From the NCBI GenBank assembly GCA_902362275.1, contig CABIWB010000004.1:22017-86016 (forward strand): a DNA stretch of 64,000 nucleotides. The letters are read 5' to 3'. The stretch comes from Coriobacteriaceae bacterium. Lineage in GTDB: Bacteria; Actinomycetota; Coriobacteriia; Coriobacteriales; Coriobacteriaceae. This document shows positions 27,351 to 34,956 of this stretch, one piece after another. A program made the position numbers and the translations under genes. Under the pieces are notes generated by a model that did not search any database, was not told the origin of the DNA, and saw only the letters and a list, made by a program, of their open reading frames with translations. Position 1 is the stretch's first letter. Each line of letters starts with the position of its first letter.

Positions 27351-30300
27351 CTAGCGCTTCTTTGGAATCGACCTAAGGCGAGCGAACCATAGGGCTGCGG
27401 CACCCGAGGTCAGGAGTGCGGTGATGCAAGCGGCGATGGGAACTGATCCTGTTGCCGGTAGGTCCTGCGGTAGGGTACAGCGTTGAATGACACGGTCCTC
27501 GTCATGTGACTCAAGTTTATCGCCGCCGCCGTTGCGGCAAAGATCGACGCGCGCGCTGTTGGTGAGTGCGGTTTGGGGCGTATAAGCCGACGTTGCCTGC
27601 ATGTGCACGACTGCGCCCCGAGCGTCTGTGCCAAGGATTGCTTTGGCATCGTCGAGGTCGTCGTGCTCATCTTTGAGATCATCACGGGTCCAAGAATCCA
27701 CATCGCTTCGAGTCGTAAAGTCGGCGGCTACTACACCGTATTCAATGCGAATGCCCGTTACGACGGTATTGGATGCAAGGTCGAGTTCTTTCGCCTCGAG
27801 TGTGGTGGATTCCGTGGTCGAGACATCCGCCTTCCACAGGTGCCAGCCGTCGTAATCGACGAGGCGGCAATCCTCACCCAGGCTCTCTTTTACTTCGTCG
27901 GACTCAAGCCAAGGATTTTCGTGCCCATCGTCAAGTGTCGCGTTTGCCGGCTCATCGACGTCTGTCGAGTCCAACGGCGTCGTGCGATACCACACGTTGC
28001 ACAGACCGTTGAGGTCGCCGATGGTGACGGGGGTTTCGATTGAGACGAATCTCGCCGTATCGTCCTCGGCACACTCAAGATCATCGGTAATTGTGAACTC
28101 ATCAACCCAGGTAGCTGAATCGTTTCGAGCGTCGATGGTATAGGAGAAAAGTCCATCCGTATTGGTTTGCGTCGCGGCGCGATTTTTACCATCGCCGTTG
28201 GCCAACAGACCCTTCCCGATAGGTTGGACAAGCTCCTGACGCTTATCGACCTGTCCTTTGATCTCGATGGGCGTATCCTTCATCGCGACGGATTGGACTT
28301 CTCCCGTATCCTTTATTTCAAATGTTATCTCCTCGGCAAGGTCATAGGTCCGCGGAGACATCATTTCGCGCAACGAGTAGGTGCCGGGTGCAAGATGTTC
28401 GACGCGGTGCGGCTTCTCGGATGAGGTCCAGGAGTCTATTTCGGTTTTACCGGGACCATATAAGGTGAGCTGTGCGCCTTCCACTTCCTGCTCACCGCTT
28501 GCATCGACCTTGGAGATATCAACCTTGGTGTAATCGTCGGATACGTTAAGCCGTGCTTCTACAACGGGTGTTTTCTGGTCGGCATAAGTAAGGTCGACAA
28601 TATGGGTTGTCTGATCGAGCAAGAAGCCTGCCGGCGCTTGAGTCTCGACAACCTCGTAGCGTGCGGTGCCAGATCCCAGTGGGAGGTTGTCCGCGCGTGC
28701 TTCTCCAGTTTCATCCGTCGTGACGGTCGCGACGGTCTCACCGTCGAGCGCGGCAATGCTACCGTCGGGGCGCACGATATCACCCGAGGCACGGATCTCA
28801 AAGACGGCGCCCGCGAGGCTGCTGCCGTCTATGGCATCGGTTTTAACGATCCTGATGTTTCCGGTCGCGGCGTGGTCATAATACGAGGCGATTGCAACGG
28901 GCGTTAGGTTCATGTCGGCGGGTATGTTTACCTCGATCTCTTCGCCGACAAGATAGGGCTCTTTGGCCGAGGTTTCGCGTACATAATAGGTGCCCGGCAC
29001 GAGCGATTCGGGCAGTGTGACGGTGCCGGTCGCGTCAGTCGTAAAGGTGTCCATTACGTTATGTGCTGGATACCAGCAAGTTTGTGAGACAGGTTTGTGA
29101 TTGCTGTCGAGGAGTTGGAAGGTGAATCCGGCTAGGGGAACAGAAACGCCTGTTTGGGCATCGCGTTTTACAATCTGGAGATGCGTCGACAGCGCGTGGT
29201 TGTCCACGATATATTGAAGCTCGGTGCCGTCGGAAATCTGATTGGCCTCGACGGTCCATTCCCCTGCACGTTTAAAACCCTCGGGGACGGTTTCCGGAAC
29301 CTCGCGAACCGTGTAGCCGGCACGGTCGTATGGGACGGCTCCGTGGACACCGGCGGGTCGCTTGCCTGTGCCGAACCATGCTTCGGGCTGATCTTTGGTG
29401 GAGGCAAAGCCATAGATGTTTGTGGTCAGTGTGCCAACAACCTGATGAGAGCTGTTGCTGACAACCTCAAAGACAACACCTCCCGCCGGCTGCTCTAGGC
29501 CGGATTGGTCGCTACTGCCGTAATCCTTGAATTTGGAAATCTCAAGGTCAAACGCAATGGGGATATCGGAAACGCGCGATTCGATCTCGACCACGCCTGA
29601 ATCGCCGAGCTGGTCGGCTCCAACGGTATAGGACCAACTGTCACCGGAGGGCAAATAGCCCTCGGGCGCCTTCGATTCATAGATGGTAAAGGTTCCCAGG
29701 GGGACATCGGTGAGGGTAGCTTGACCGCTTTCATCGGTCCTGAGAGTTTGTGTCCATCCAGGGGTTGATTGCGATACGCACACGAATTCTGCTCCTGCGA
29801 GCGAAGCCCCAACTTGGGGGCCTGCATTCGTTGCGGCGTCGAGCTTTACAATGCGCAAGGTAATGGTGCCGGGTTGTTCATCAATGGTGACGTATCCGCC
29901 GTTATCTGTCGTGGTAAAGGCAATGCGATCGTGCAGGGGGATATAACCAGCTGGCGCTGTTGTCTCAACTAGGTAGTATGCCGTGTTGGGTAGGAGTGTT
30001 GCCTGCGCTCGACCGTTGCTGTCCATCTGGACGGTGCCGACACGCGCGCCGCTGGCGCTCTCAAAAACATCGAATGTTGCCCCGTCAAACTGATAAGTAT
30101 TGTTTCCGCTGGTAATGGCAGCGTTTGCAGACTGCTTTTGGAAGGAAACAGAGACCGCCGGCAGTACATAGAGCATGTCTTGACGTTTGCTGCCGCCCGA
30201 TACAGTTCCTATATAGCGCCGCGCGCGGTGCGGAGCGGCTTTGATGCTTCCTGATTTCGCGCTGTCGTGGAGCCACCGCGCAGCCGCCACGACTTCATTG

Positions 30301-30782
30301 TCGGCGGTAAAGTGCCCACTCTTGGTTTTGCCCTGAGCGGTCGTGTAGGAGTAGGTGCCGTCGACATGGGTAGTGCCGTTGAGCATCCATACGGCAAGCT
30401 GGGTGGCGGCGCGGGCGCGATCGGGTGAAAGATGGTAACCGCCAAACGACGTGGCGGTAGGATATCCGTGACAAACGATTGCCGCGAACTCGTCGTCGAG
30501 CCACACCCAGCCTTGATCAAAGTTGAGCCATGGACCGCCCGGCTTGGTGGGCCCGGGGCGTTCCTGGTTCATGCAGTAGGCAATCGAGGCGTCTTGAGCT
30601 TCATATTTGCCGATGAAGAAGGGCCCACAATCATCGCTAATAGTACGGAAGCCGAGCTGGTCGTAGCCATCGACGGCAAATGCGGCTCCCGGTGTCAGGC
30701 AGCCGAACAGCAGGAAGAGGAGCAGGAGCAGCGGACCTGTTGCGATTGCGCTGTGGACAGAGTGCGTGGGTGCGTTGGACAT
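27351..30782 (-). CDS. LPxTG-anchored thioester-domain/CnaB surface adhesin
   Basis: This 1143-residue secreted wall protein has a signal peptide (hydrophobic 17-35, cleavage near AFA, residue 36). An N-terminal thioester domain shows IAYCMNQ (C70) and AATQLAVW (Q128), the expected Cys-Gln pair. Several CnaB repeats follow, each ending in a line like YYLVETTAPAGYIP, YEVVETQAPAGFLL or YSLREMMSPRTYDL with Lys/Glu positions for isopeptide bonds. The C-terminus has the sortase signal LPATG, a hydrophobic helix and a KKR tail. Such proteins form covalent bonds with host or matrix ligands. No sortase is encoded nearby, so anchoring must use one elsewhere. It is a single gene on the minus strand. 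Confidence 0.9.
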   Translation of the reverse strand: MSNAPTHSVHSAIATGPLLLLLFLLFGCLTPGAAFAVDGYDQLGFRTISDDCGPFFIGKYEAQDASIAYCMNQERPGPTKPGGPWLNFDQGWVWLDDEFAAIVCHGYPTATSFGGYHLSPDRARAATQLAVWMLNGTTHVDGTYSYTTAQGKTKSGHFTADNEVVAAARWLHDSAKSGSIKAAPHRARRYIGTVSGGSKRQDMLYVLPAVSVSFQKQSANAAITSGNNTYQFDGATFDVFESASGARVGTVQMDSNGRAQATLLPNTAYYLVETTAPAGYIPLHDRIAFTTTDNGGYVTIDEQPGTITLRIVKLDAATNAGPQVGASLAGAEFVCVSQSTPGWTQTLRTDESGQATLTDVPLGTFTIYESKAPEGYLPSGDSWSYTVGADQLGDSGVVEIESRVSDIPIAFDLEISKFKDYGSSDQSGLEQPAGGVVFEVVSNSSHQVVGTLTTNIYGFASTKDQPEAWFGTGKRPAGVHGAVPYDRAGYTVREVPETVPEGFKRAGEWTVEANQISDGTELQYIVDNHALSTHLQIVKRDAQTGVSVPLAGFTFQLLDSNHKPVSQTCWYPAHNVMDTFTTDATGTVTLPESLVPGTYYVRETSAKEPYLVGEEIEVNIPADMNLTPVAIASYYDHAATGNIRIVKTDAIDGSSLAGAVFEIRASGDIVRPDGSIAALDGETVATVTTDETGEARADNLPLGSGTARYEVVETQAPAGFLLDQTTHIVDLTYADQKTPVVEARLNVSDDYTKVDISKVDASGEQEVEGAQLTLYGPGKTEIDSWTSSEKPHRVEHLAPGTYSLREMMSPRTYDLAEEITFEIKDTGEVQSVAMKDTPIEIKGQVDKRQELVQPIGKGLLANGDGKNRAATQTNTDGLFSYTIDARNDSATWVDEFTITDDLECAEDDTARFVSIETPVTIGDLNGLCNVWYRTTPLDSTDVDEPANATLDDGHENPWLESDEVKESLGEDCRLVDYDGWHLWKADVSTTESTTLEAKELDLASNTVVTGIRIEYGVVAADFTTRSDVDSWTRDDLKDEHDDLDDAKAILGTDARGAVVHMQATSAYTPQTALTNSARVDLCRNGGGDKLESHDEDRVIQRCTLPQDLPATGSVPIAACITALLTSGAAALWFARLRSIPKKR

Positions 30783-31036
30783 GGCTGCTCCTTATCCCTC
30801 GTGCGCCGCATGGGGAGGTTGCGACGCGTAGGATGAGGCTACCCCCGAGGTTCATGCGGGTAAGTACCGGAGCCTGACCCAAAGCTTGCCCAATTCCTGA
30901 CAAATTGAGCTCAAATACAACAATCAAGCAAAAGTGCAGGTAGAAGATAGGGAGAACAGGAAGTCAAAGGTCCTCGTCTCCACAATTGACGCGATTTTCA
31001 AACGAATCTCCACAGCTAAAACAAGCATCACCACCC
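30783..31036. other. Gene-free gap upstream of the adhesin and tRNA-Gly
   Basis: This divergent gap between the adhesin start and the tRNA-Gly promoter should contain the adhesin promoter on the minus strand. I see no convincing -35/-10 pair, repeat or further gene in it. Confidence 0.5.
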
Positions 31037-31066
31037 TTGTATCGAACAAGACAACCGCGTTATACT
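31037..31066 (+). promoter_or_regulatory. tRNA-Gly promoter
   Basis: TTGTAT (31037-31042) and TATACT (31061-31066) are separated by 18 bp and end 13 bp before the tRNA. Confidence 0.75.
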
Positions 31067-31079
31067 AGCCAACACACAA

Positions 31080-31154
31080 GCGGGCATCGCCAAGTGGTAA
31101 GGCATCAGCTTCCCAAGCTGACACTCGCGGGTTCGAGTCCCGTTGCCCGCTCCA
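31080..31154 (+). tRNA. tRNA-Gly (anticodon CCC)
   Basis: This is a complete cloverleaf of 75 bases: acceptor GCGGGCA / TGCCCGC, anticodon stem TCAGC / GCTGA with loop TTCCCAA (anticodon CCC), T arm GCGGG-TTCGAGT-CCCGT, and encoded CCA. Its 3' 45 bases are the left attachment site of the integrated element, so the present 3' half came with the element. Confidence 0.97.
31110..31154 (+). repeat. Attachment site attL (45-bp direct repeat)
   Basis: The 45 bases from the anticodon loop of tRNA-Gly to CCA recur exactly at 36306-36350. Identity stops on both sides, as expected for integration into a tRNA 3' end. Confidence 0.93.
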
Positions 31155-31164
31155 CGCAAAACAG

Positions 31165-31204
31165 CAGGTCAAGAGCTTAGAGCGCTTGGCCTGTTTCTCT
31201 TTTT
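31165..31204 (+). terminator. Element-supplied terminator behind tRNA-Gly
   Basis: The stem CAGGTCAAGAGC / GCGCTTGGCCTG (one mismatch, one G-T pair, loop TTAGA) is followed by TTTCTCTTTTT. It starts 11 bp after the tRNA CCA, inside the element, and replaces the original terminator now stranded at 36364. Confidence 0.75.
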
Positions 31205-31211
31205 CGGCTCC

Positions 31212-31245
31212 GTAGACCACGGAAATAGACCAAATGTAGACCAAA
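31212..31245. promoter_or_regulatory. Left arm-type integrase sites
   Basis: Three tandem copies of a GTAGACCAAA-like decamer (GTAGACCAC at 31212, ATAGACCAAA at 31225, GTAGACCAAA at 31236) are followed by an inverted TTTGGTCTAC at 31528-31537. The same decamer is clustered at the other end of the element, as arm-type sites for a tyrosine recombinase would be. Confidence 0.65.
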
Positions 31246-31351
31246 CTCCGGTGAAACCGTTTTTCGCCCCGACGCCGCCCGCGTCTCCTCCGGCCCCTTT
31301 TTAGGGCTTGGGAAAGTTGGGGCTGATCGGCCCGTGTGCCCCTCCCCGCCC

Positions 31352-31485
31352 TTTTTTAGTTGTTGACATAGTTGACGTTAAAGCAGCGGGGCCGCACCCC
31401 TGATACCGGGATACGGCCCTTTTTAGTTGTTCAGATAGTTCAAATTGAACCCCTTTTTAGGGGCTTCAGAAACTTCAGATTGAAC
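31352..31485. repeat. Iteron-like direct repeats in the attL arm
   Basis: Three imperfect ~30-bp repeats begin at 31352, 31420 and 31452. They share TTTTTAG, then paired GTTGACA/GTTCAGA/CTTCAGA-type words ending in TTGAAC or GTTAAA. They occupy the gene-free stretch 31205-31587. They could be integrase, excisionase or replication-protein binding sites. Confidence 0.5.
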
Positions 31486-31587
31486 GGCCCCGCCCTCGGC
31501 GCGGTATCGGCTTGGAACGAGCGCGGTTTTGGTCTACGGAGACCGCGCCCCGATACCGCCCCGGCGACGGGGCCGCCACCTCGGGCG

Positions 31588-31951
31588 CTAGGCCCTGAGC
31601 CAATGTTCCCCGCCCCGGCCCCTCACGTAGACGGGGGCGTAGGCGGCCACTATCACGCCGTCAACGGTAAGCCCATCCTCCGGCTTTGCGTCCCGGGCCA
31701 CCGTGGCGGCCTCTAGGGCCGTGTCCAACGGCTGCACCTCCAACGTACCCGCCTCGGCGTCAATGCGCCGAATACGGGCAATCTGTGGCGCTGAGGGGCA
31801 ATCGTCGGCGGTCGAGCACGCCACCAAATCGCCGCGCTCCGGCTCTAGCGCCGTGTCCACCTCCACGACAACCCCCCCCCGCAGCGGGTACCGCGCCCAC
31901 TATCTCCGGTAGGCCCTCGGCGATCATGCCCCCGATAAATCGAGTCGCCAT
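31588..31951 (-). pseudogene. Capsid-decoration-like gene broken at a 9-G tract
   Basis: An ATG at 31951 behind AGGAGGAG opens MATRFIGGMIAEGLPEIVG. Within ~25 codons the frame meets nine consecutive G (31872-31880 as C on the plus strand) and is lost. Deleting one G restores one frame that continues through VEVDTALEPERGDLV to the stop at 31588, giving ~120 residues. The product resembles small phage head-decoration proteins, a tentative assignment. The tract could be a genuine pseudogene lesion, a phase-variable switch, or a sequencing error. Confidence 0.6.
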
Positions 31952-32103
31952 GTCTCCTCCTCGTCTCTCCGTTCCGTTCCGGCGCTTCCCATGTTGCGCC
32001 GACGCCGCGCCCTCGGCGCCCTCGCTCCGCATGTCCCGGCGAAACGCCGAAACCCTGCACACGCCACGCCCCCGGCCCCGCCTCGCGGGTTCGCCCCGGC
32101 ATG

Positions 32104-32130
32104 AAAAAGGCGCCGCCACGGCGGAGCCTC
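32104..32130 (-). terminator. Terminator within the element
   Basis: On the minus strand AGGCTCCGCC / GGCGGCGCCT pairs at 9 of 10 positions around a GT loop and continues into TTTTT. It follows the 18-codon reading frame ending at 32135. Confidence 0.7.
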
Positions 32131-32134
32131 ACAG

Positions 32135-32191
32135 TCAGATGAACGGGGCTATGTCCTTGGCCTCATTGAGGAACTTCCTCACCTTGGCCAT
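32135..32191 (-). CDS. 18-residue minigene
   Basis: An 18-residue frame, MAKVRKFLNEAKDIAPFI, begins two bases after the zinc-ribbon gene and ends just before a terminator. An amphipathic helix is plausible. No function or family is known and it may be chance. Confidence 0.3.
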   Translation of the reverse strand: MAKVRKFLNEAKDIAPFI

Positions 32192-32193
32192 GG

Positions 32194-32409
32194 CTAAACC
32201 CCCCTGACCCCGTCCTCGTAATTGCACCTGTCGCATCTCGCCCCGTAGGAGTTTCCGCGCTCGAAATAGCAGAGCGGCTCGCCGCAGTTCGGGCAGCGGA
32301 CGTCCTTCTCGGGGTTCTCGCACTTATCGGCTACCGCGCTTCTCTCGGCCTCGGTCATTTTCGGCCATGTCCTCAGCTTCTGCATTCGATTCACCTGCTC
32401 AGTAGCCAT
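32194..32409 (-). CDS. Small zinc-ribbon protein
   Basis: This 71-residue protein has two CxxC pairs (CPNCGEPLCYF and ARCDRC) likely to bind one zinc. The N-terminal 35 residues are charged and helical. Function is unknown. It lies in the prophage-like element after the MuF fragment, and its start overlaps the preceding frame by 11 bp. Confidence 0.65.
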   Translation of the reverse strand: MATEQVNRMQKLRTWPKMTEAERSAVADKCENPEKDVRCPNCGEPLCYFERGNSYGARCDRCNYEDGVRGV

Positions 32410-32477
32410 ATACGAGTTTTCTGTAGCTCTTCGTATATCTTACCTTAACCCCGGCCTCGCTAGCCCTCTGGTATGCG

Positions 32478-32594
32478 TCAACCATGAGAGACGCCCTCGA
32501 CGGCCGCGATGAGCGTGCAGCGGCAGTTGCACGTCTCGGCATACGGCGCCTCCGGGTCGCCCGGATAGCGGCAGCCGTTGCCGAACTTGCCCAT
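32478..32594 (-). pseudogene. C-terminal fragment of a MuF-type minor head protein
   Basis: A 38-codon frame with a strong SD (AGGAGGTGAG) before its ATG encodes YPGDPEAPYAETCNCRCTLI. This matches the characteristic C-terminal end of phage Mu F / SPP1 gp7-like minor head proteins (DP-x-APAAETINCRCTL). The catalytic or structural N-terminal part is missing. A second frame starts inside it at 32485 and runs to 32399 (28 codons, ending RKLVYGY), possibly its frameshifted end. It shows that the element descends from a tailed phage. Confidence 0.6.
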
Positions 32595-32601
32595 AGCGGC
32601 C

Positions 32602-32823
32602 TCACCTCCTAGCTTTCCTTTGCCTCGTGGCCTGAGCCTCGCCCAATAGGCCGTTGACCCGCTCCATGCCCTCACGCGCCTCGGCTATGAGGCATTGACG
32701 CTTTCCCGTGGCCTCGGCCTCCGCCGCCTCGATCTCTTTGAGGGTGTGCGTAGCGCTCCACCGTGAACGGCTGAGGGCATCGGGCATCCATTCGGCATGG
32801 ATAGCGGCTCTAGCCCTCTCCAT
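32602..32823 (-). CDS. Small helical protein of the element
   Basis: This 73-residue protein is rich in Ala, Glu and Arg and predicted helical, with a possible coiled coil (LKEIEAAEAEATGKRQ). It overlaps the upstream gene by 14 bp and ends eight bases before the MuF fragment start. No family is recognised. Confidence 0.5.
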   Translation of the reverse strand: MERARAAIHAEWMPDALSRSRWSATHTLKEIEAAEAEATGKRQCLIAEAREGMERVNGLLGEAQATRQRKARR

Positions 32824-33571
32824 GCTCCCCGCTTTCCCTGAGCACGTATGAGCTTCGACCGTTCTCCCTCACGGCCTCCAGACCCGATGGCGGCAGGCCG
32901 ACGGTTTTCATGCCGTGCCTGTCGCAGCTCGAAACGATTAGGCCTCTGCCGTCTATCCATGCCTTCACCGCCTCATGGCATACGGGGCACGGGGCGTGAA
33001 AGAACGTCTCGCCCGTCTCGAAAACGCCGGGGCCTCGCTCATAGTCGGTAGCCTCCTCGCTACTAGCCATTGGGCTTATAGGCCCATGGCTAGTAGCGGA
33101 TAGGTCATAGCTAGTAGGTAGTAGTTTATAGCTATGCTGTGTGCACACCCCGTCTGGCACGGGGTGTGACACGGGGTGTGACACCCCCTCTCCAGCTGGG
33201 GGAACGTTGCCGTTCCCGTCCTCCAGCCACCCGGTGAGGTCTATGTCCCGCAGCATGTTGGCCTTTCGCCACGAGTCCTCGCGGGCGTCGCTGAGGCGGT
33301 CGGCGTTGGCGTCGAAATAGGCGCGGGGCACGCCGTCCAGATGGTCGGGGGACACGCCCGTGAACCAATAGTCGATGAGCGCGGCAAGGTAGGCGCACCG
33401 CTCACCCTCGTCCTCTATCCTGAGCGACGCGAGGTAGTCCCGCAGTTGAATCTTGTCGTATGCGCACGGGGGCTTGCCGCTCGCAATGCCCCGGTCTTTC
33501 CTCATGCGCCTGAGTGCCGCCGCCCGGCGCTCGACCTCTCGGCGGTACTCTGTCCGCTTTTCGCTATCCAT
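32810..33571 (-). CDS. Hypothetical phage-type protein with C-terminal zinc motif
   Basis: The product has 253 residues. The N-terminus (REVERRAAALRRMRKDRG) is basic and helical. Residues 35-115 (LRDYLASL, YLAALIDYWFTG, PRAYFDANADRL) resemble small phage proteins found near replication genes (DUF6291-like pattern). A disordered stretch precedes CPVCHEA and CDRHG, possibly a zinc ribbon. The start overlaps the previous gene by 8 bp. It may be a replication or regulatory accessory, but I cannot assign a function. Confidence 0.6.
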   Translation of the reverse strand: MDSEKRTEYRREVERRAAALRRMRKDRGIASGKPPCAYDKIQLRDYLASLRIEDEGERCAYLAALIDYWFTGVSPDHLDGVPRAYFDANADRLSDAREDSWRKANMLRDIDLTGWLEDGNGNVPPAGEGVSHPVSHPVPDGVCTQHSYKLLPTSYDLSATSHGPISPMASSEEATDYERGPGVFETGETFFHAPCPVCHEAVKAWIDGRGLIVSSCDRHGMKTVGLPPSGLEAVRENGRSSYVLRESGEHGEG

Positions 33572-33767
33572 CGTCCACCCCCACGAGTGCGAGGGCCGAC
33601 TTGCGGGTTACGTAGACGCGCCGCCCTATGCGCACCTCGTCGAGCGTCCCATGTCTGATGAGGCGGCGAACGTCCCTCTCGCTGAGGTCGAGCACCGCGC
33701 CCGCCTGAGCCGACGTTATGAGCCTCCCCATGTTCACGGGCACGGGCCTAATGTCCTCGTTCCACAC
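33564..33767 (-). CDS. Excisionase-like MerR/HTH_17 DNA-binding protein
   Basis: This 67-residue protein has a helix-turn-helix of excisionase type (ITSAQAGAVLDLSERDVRRL followed by RRVYVTRKSAL). It overlaps both neighbours (8 and 20 bp), consistent with one early operon. It is a candidate directionality factor for the integrase or a transcription regulator. Confidence 0.65.
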   Translation of the reverse strand: MWNEDIRPVPVNMGRLITSAQAGAVLDLSERDVRRLIRHGTLDEVRIGRRVYVTRKSALALVGVDDG

Positions 33768-33981
33768 TGCCGCCGCCCCCTCTCTTTCGCCTCGCTATCT
33801 CGCGCCCGATGGCCTCGATACGGCCCCGCGCCCAAGCGCGGTAGGGCTGCCTGTACCCCTTAGCGGCTAGACGGGCCGTGAGGCGGTCTATCTCCTCGCC
33901 CATCTGCCGCCCGGTCATTCCCGGAACGTCGGCGTTCGCCGCGCACCTCGCGGCCTCCAGCGCCGTCCTGATCGGCCTCAT
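33748..33981 (-). CDS. Small hypothetical protein of the element
   Basis: This 77-residue basic protein (GRQMGEEIDRLTARLAAKGY, then an Arg-rich C-terminus). The ATG at 33981 is preferred because the preceding codons overlap the upstream gene. It overlaps the next gene by 20 bp. No family is recognised. Confidence 0.5.
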   Translation of the reverse strand: MRPIRTALEAARCAANADVPGMTGRQMGEEIDRLTARLAAKGYRQPYRAWARGRIEAIGREIARRKRGGGGSVERGH

Positions 33982-33991
33982 GCGCCGCGCC

Positions 33992-34216
33992 CTAGATGAG
34001 GCCCGCGTATGCGAGCAGGCTGTCACGGTTGATGTTCCACTTGTTGCCCGTCTGAACGGCCTTGAGCTTGCCCGAGATACAGGCCCTCGTGATGGTCGTG
34101 CGCGAACGTCGGGCGATAACCTCGGCCTCGGCCACCACTAGCGGGTTCGGTAGTTCCGAAAAGCGCCCATCCCTTGCAAGCCCGGCGACGCTTTCGAGGT
34201 GTTCTTTGCTGCACAT
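33992..34216 (-). CDS. HTH protein, excisionase-like
   Basis: This 74-residue protein ends in a helix-turn-helix resembling HTH_17 excisionases (VVAEAEVIARRSRTTITRAC, then GNKWNINRDSLLAY). It is the first gene after the int-HTH transcript and may be Xis or a regulator of the small-gene operon. Confidence 0.6.
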   Translation of the reverse strand: MCSKEHLESVAGLARDGRFSELPNPLVVAEAEVIARRSRTTITRACISGKLKAVQTGNKWNINRDSLLAYAGLI

Positions 34217-34296
34217 TATGGGTTGCCCCCTCCTAATCGAGTTGCTACTTAGACGCGTCTCGCATCGTTTTTAACTCAACGGGCGTGCGATATAAA

Positions 34297-34335
34297 ACGG
34301 ACGTTCTACCTGCGATTATTCGGTAGAACGTCCGT
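34297..34335. terminator. 14-bp inverted repeat between HTH and xis-like genes
   Basis: ACGGACGTTCTACC and its exact complement are separated by 11 bases. On the minus strand it is followed by TTTTAT, so it can terminate the int-HTH transcript. The perfect symmetry also suits an operator for the adjacent HTH protein. The rest of 34217-34446 holds no gene. Confidence 0.6.
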
Positions 34336-34446
34336 GATGCTTGGTATTCAGTTTGGTTTGCCGAACTTTCGGTATGTCGGGCTGTCCGTTTTTCGGCTAA
34401 TGCGCACCGGGCGACGCCGCCGAGCGAGAAAAACCGAACGGGTTTT

Positions 34447-34956
34447 CTATTCGCCCTCGGCCTCGTTCGCTATTGCCATGTCCGTAGCTATCTCGGCTAT
34501 AACCTCGCGTTGATGCTCCGTGAGATCGGGCCATGCGTCGAGCAGAACGGAGTACGGGGAAACCCACGGTTCGGGCGTCTCGTAGAACCCCGGACTAGCC
34601 ATGCAGTCCACATCCAAGAGGCCCCGGATAAACTCTGTGTACCCCTCGGGCGTACCGCTCCAGTAGCTCTCGCAGTAGTTGACTATCCGAACGAGTTCCG
34701 GCGCTCTCACGAGTTCCGGCTTGGCCGCCCACTCGCTTACCCTAGAGTTTGACCTATGGCATACGTTCGCCAAAACGCCCTGTTTGACCCCGCAGGCCTC
34801 TCGTATGCGGCGAATGGCGTCCGTCCCCACCCCGAACCGGGGCAGCCTTAGCGGAAAGACGCCGTACCGCCTCATCCATGCAATAGCCTCCTCGTCTGTC
34901 TCGAAAGTATCGTGGAAATTGTCCGACTCTTTTCTCTTCGCTTTGTGTGCGTCCAT
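34447..34956 (-). CDS. HTH (XRE-like) protein next to integrase
   Basis: This 169-residue protein has a central helix-turn-helix (IRRIREACGVKQGVLANVCH followed by SNSRVSEWAAKPE) that suggests a DNA-binding repressor. The C-terminal half is acidic. The ATG at 34956 shares its A with the integrase TGA stop, so the two genes are translationally coupled. It is a candidate immunity repressor or a regulator of integrase. Confidence 0.65.
   Translation of the reverse strand: MDAHKAKRKESDNFHDTFETDEEAIAWMRRYGVFPLRLPRFGVGTDAIRRIREACGVKQGVLANVCHRSNSRVSEWAAKPELVRAPELVRIVNYCESYWSGTPEGYTEFIRGLLDVDCMASPGFYETPEPWVSPYSVLLDAWPDLTEHQREVIAEIATDMAIANEAEGE

Noticed and set aside
27351..30782. Adhesin as part of a pilus operon
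   Set aside because: No sortase or second pilin lies next to it, so it is better described as a stand-alone surface protein.
31845..32132. Two overlapping Arg/Gly-rich minus-strand frames upstream of the 9-G tract
   Set aside because: Only the frame beginning at 31951 has an SD and joins the downstream frame; the others are GC-rich chance frames.
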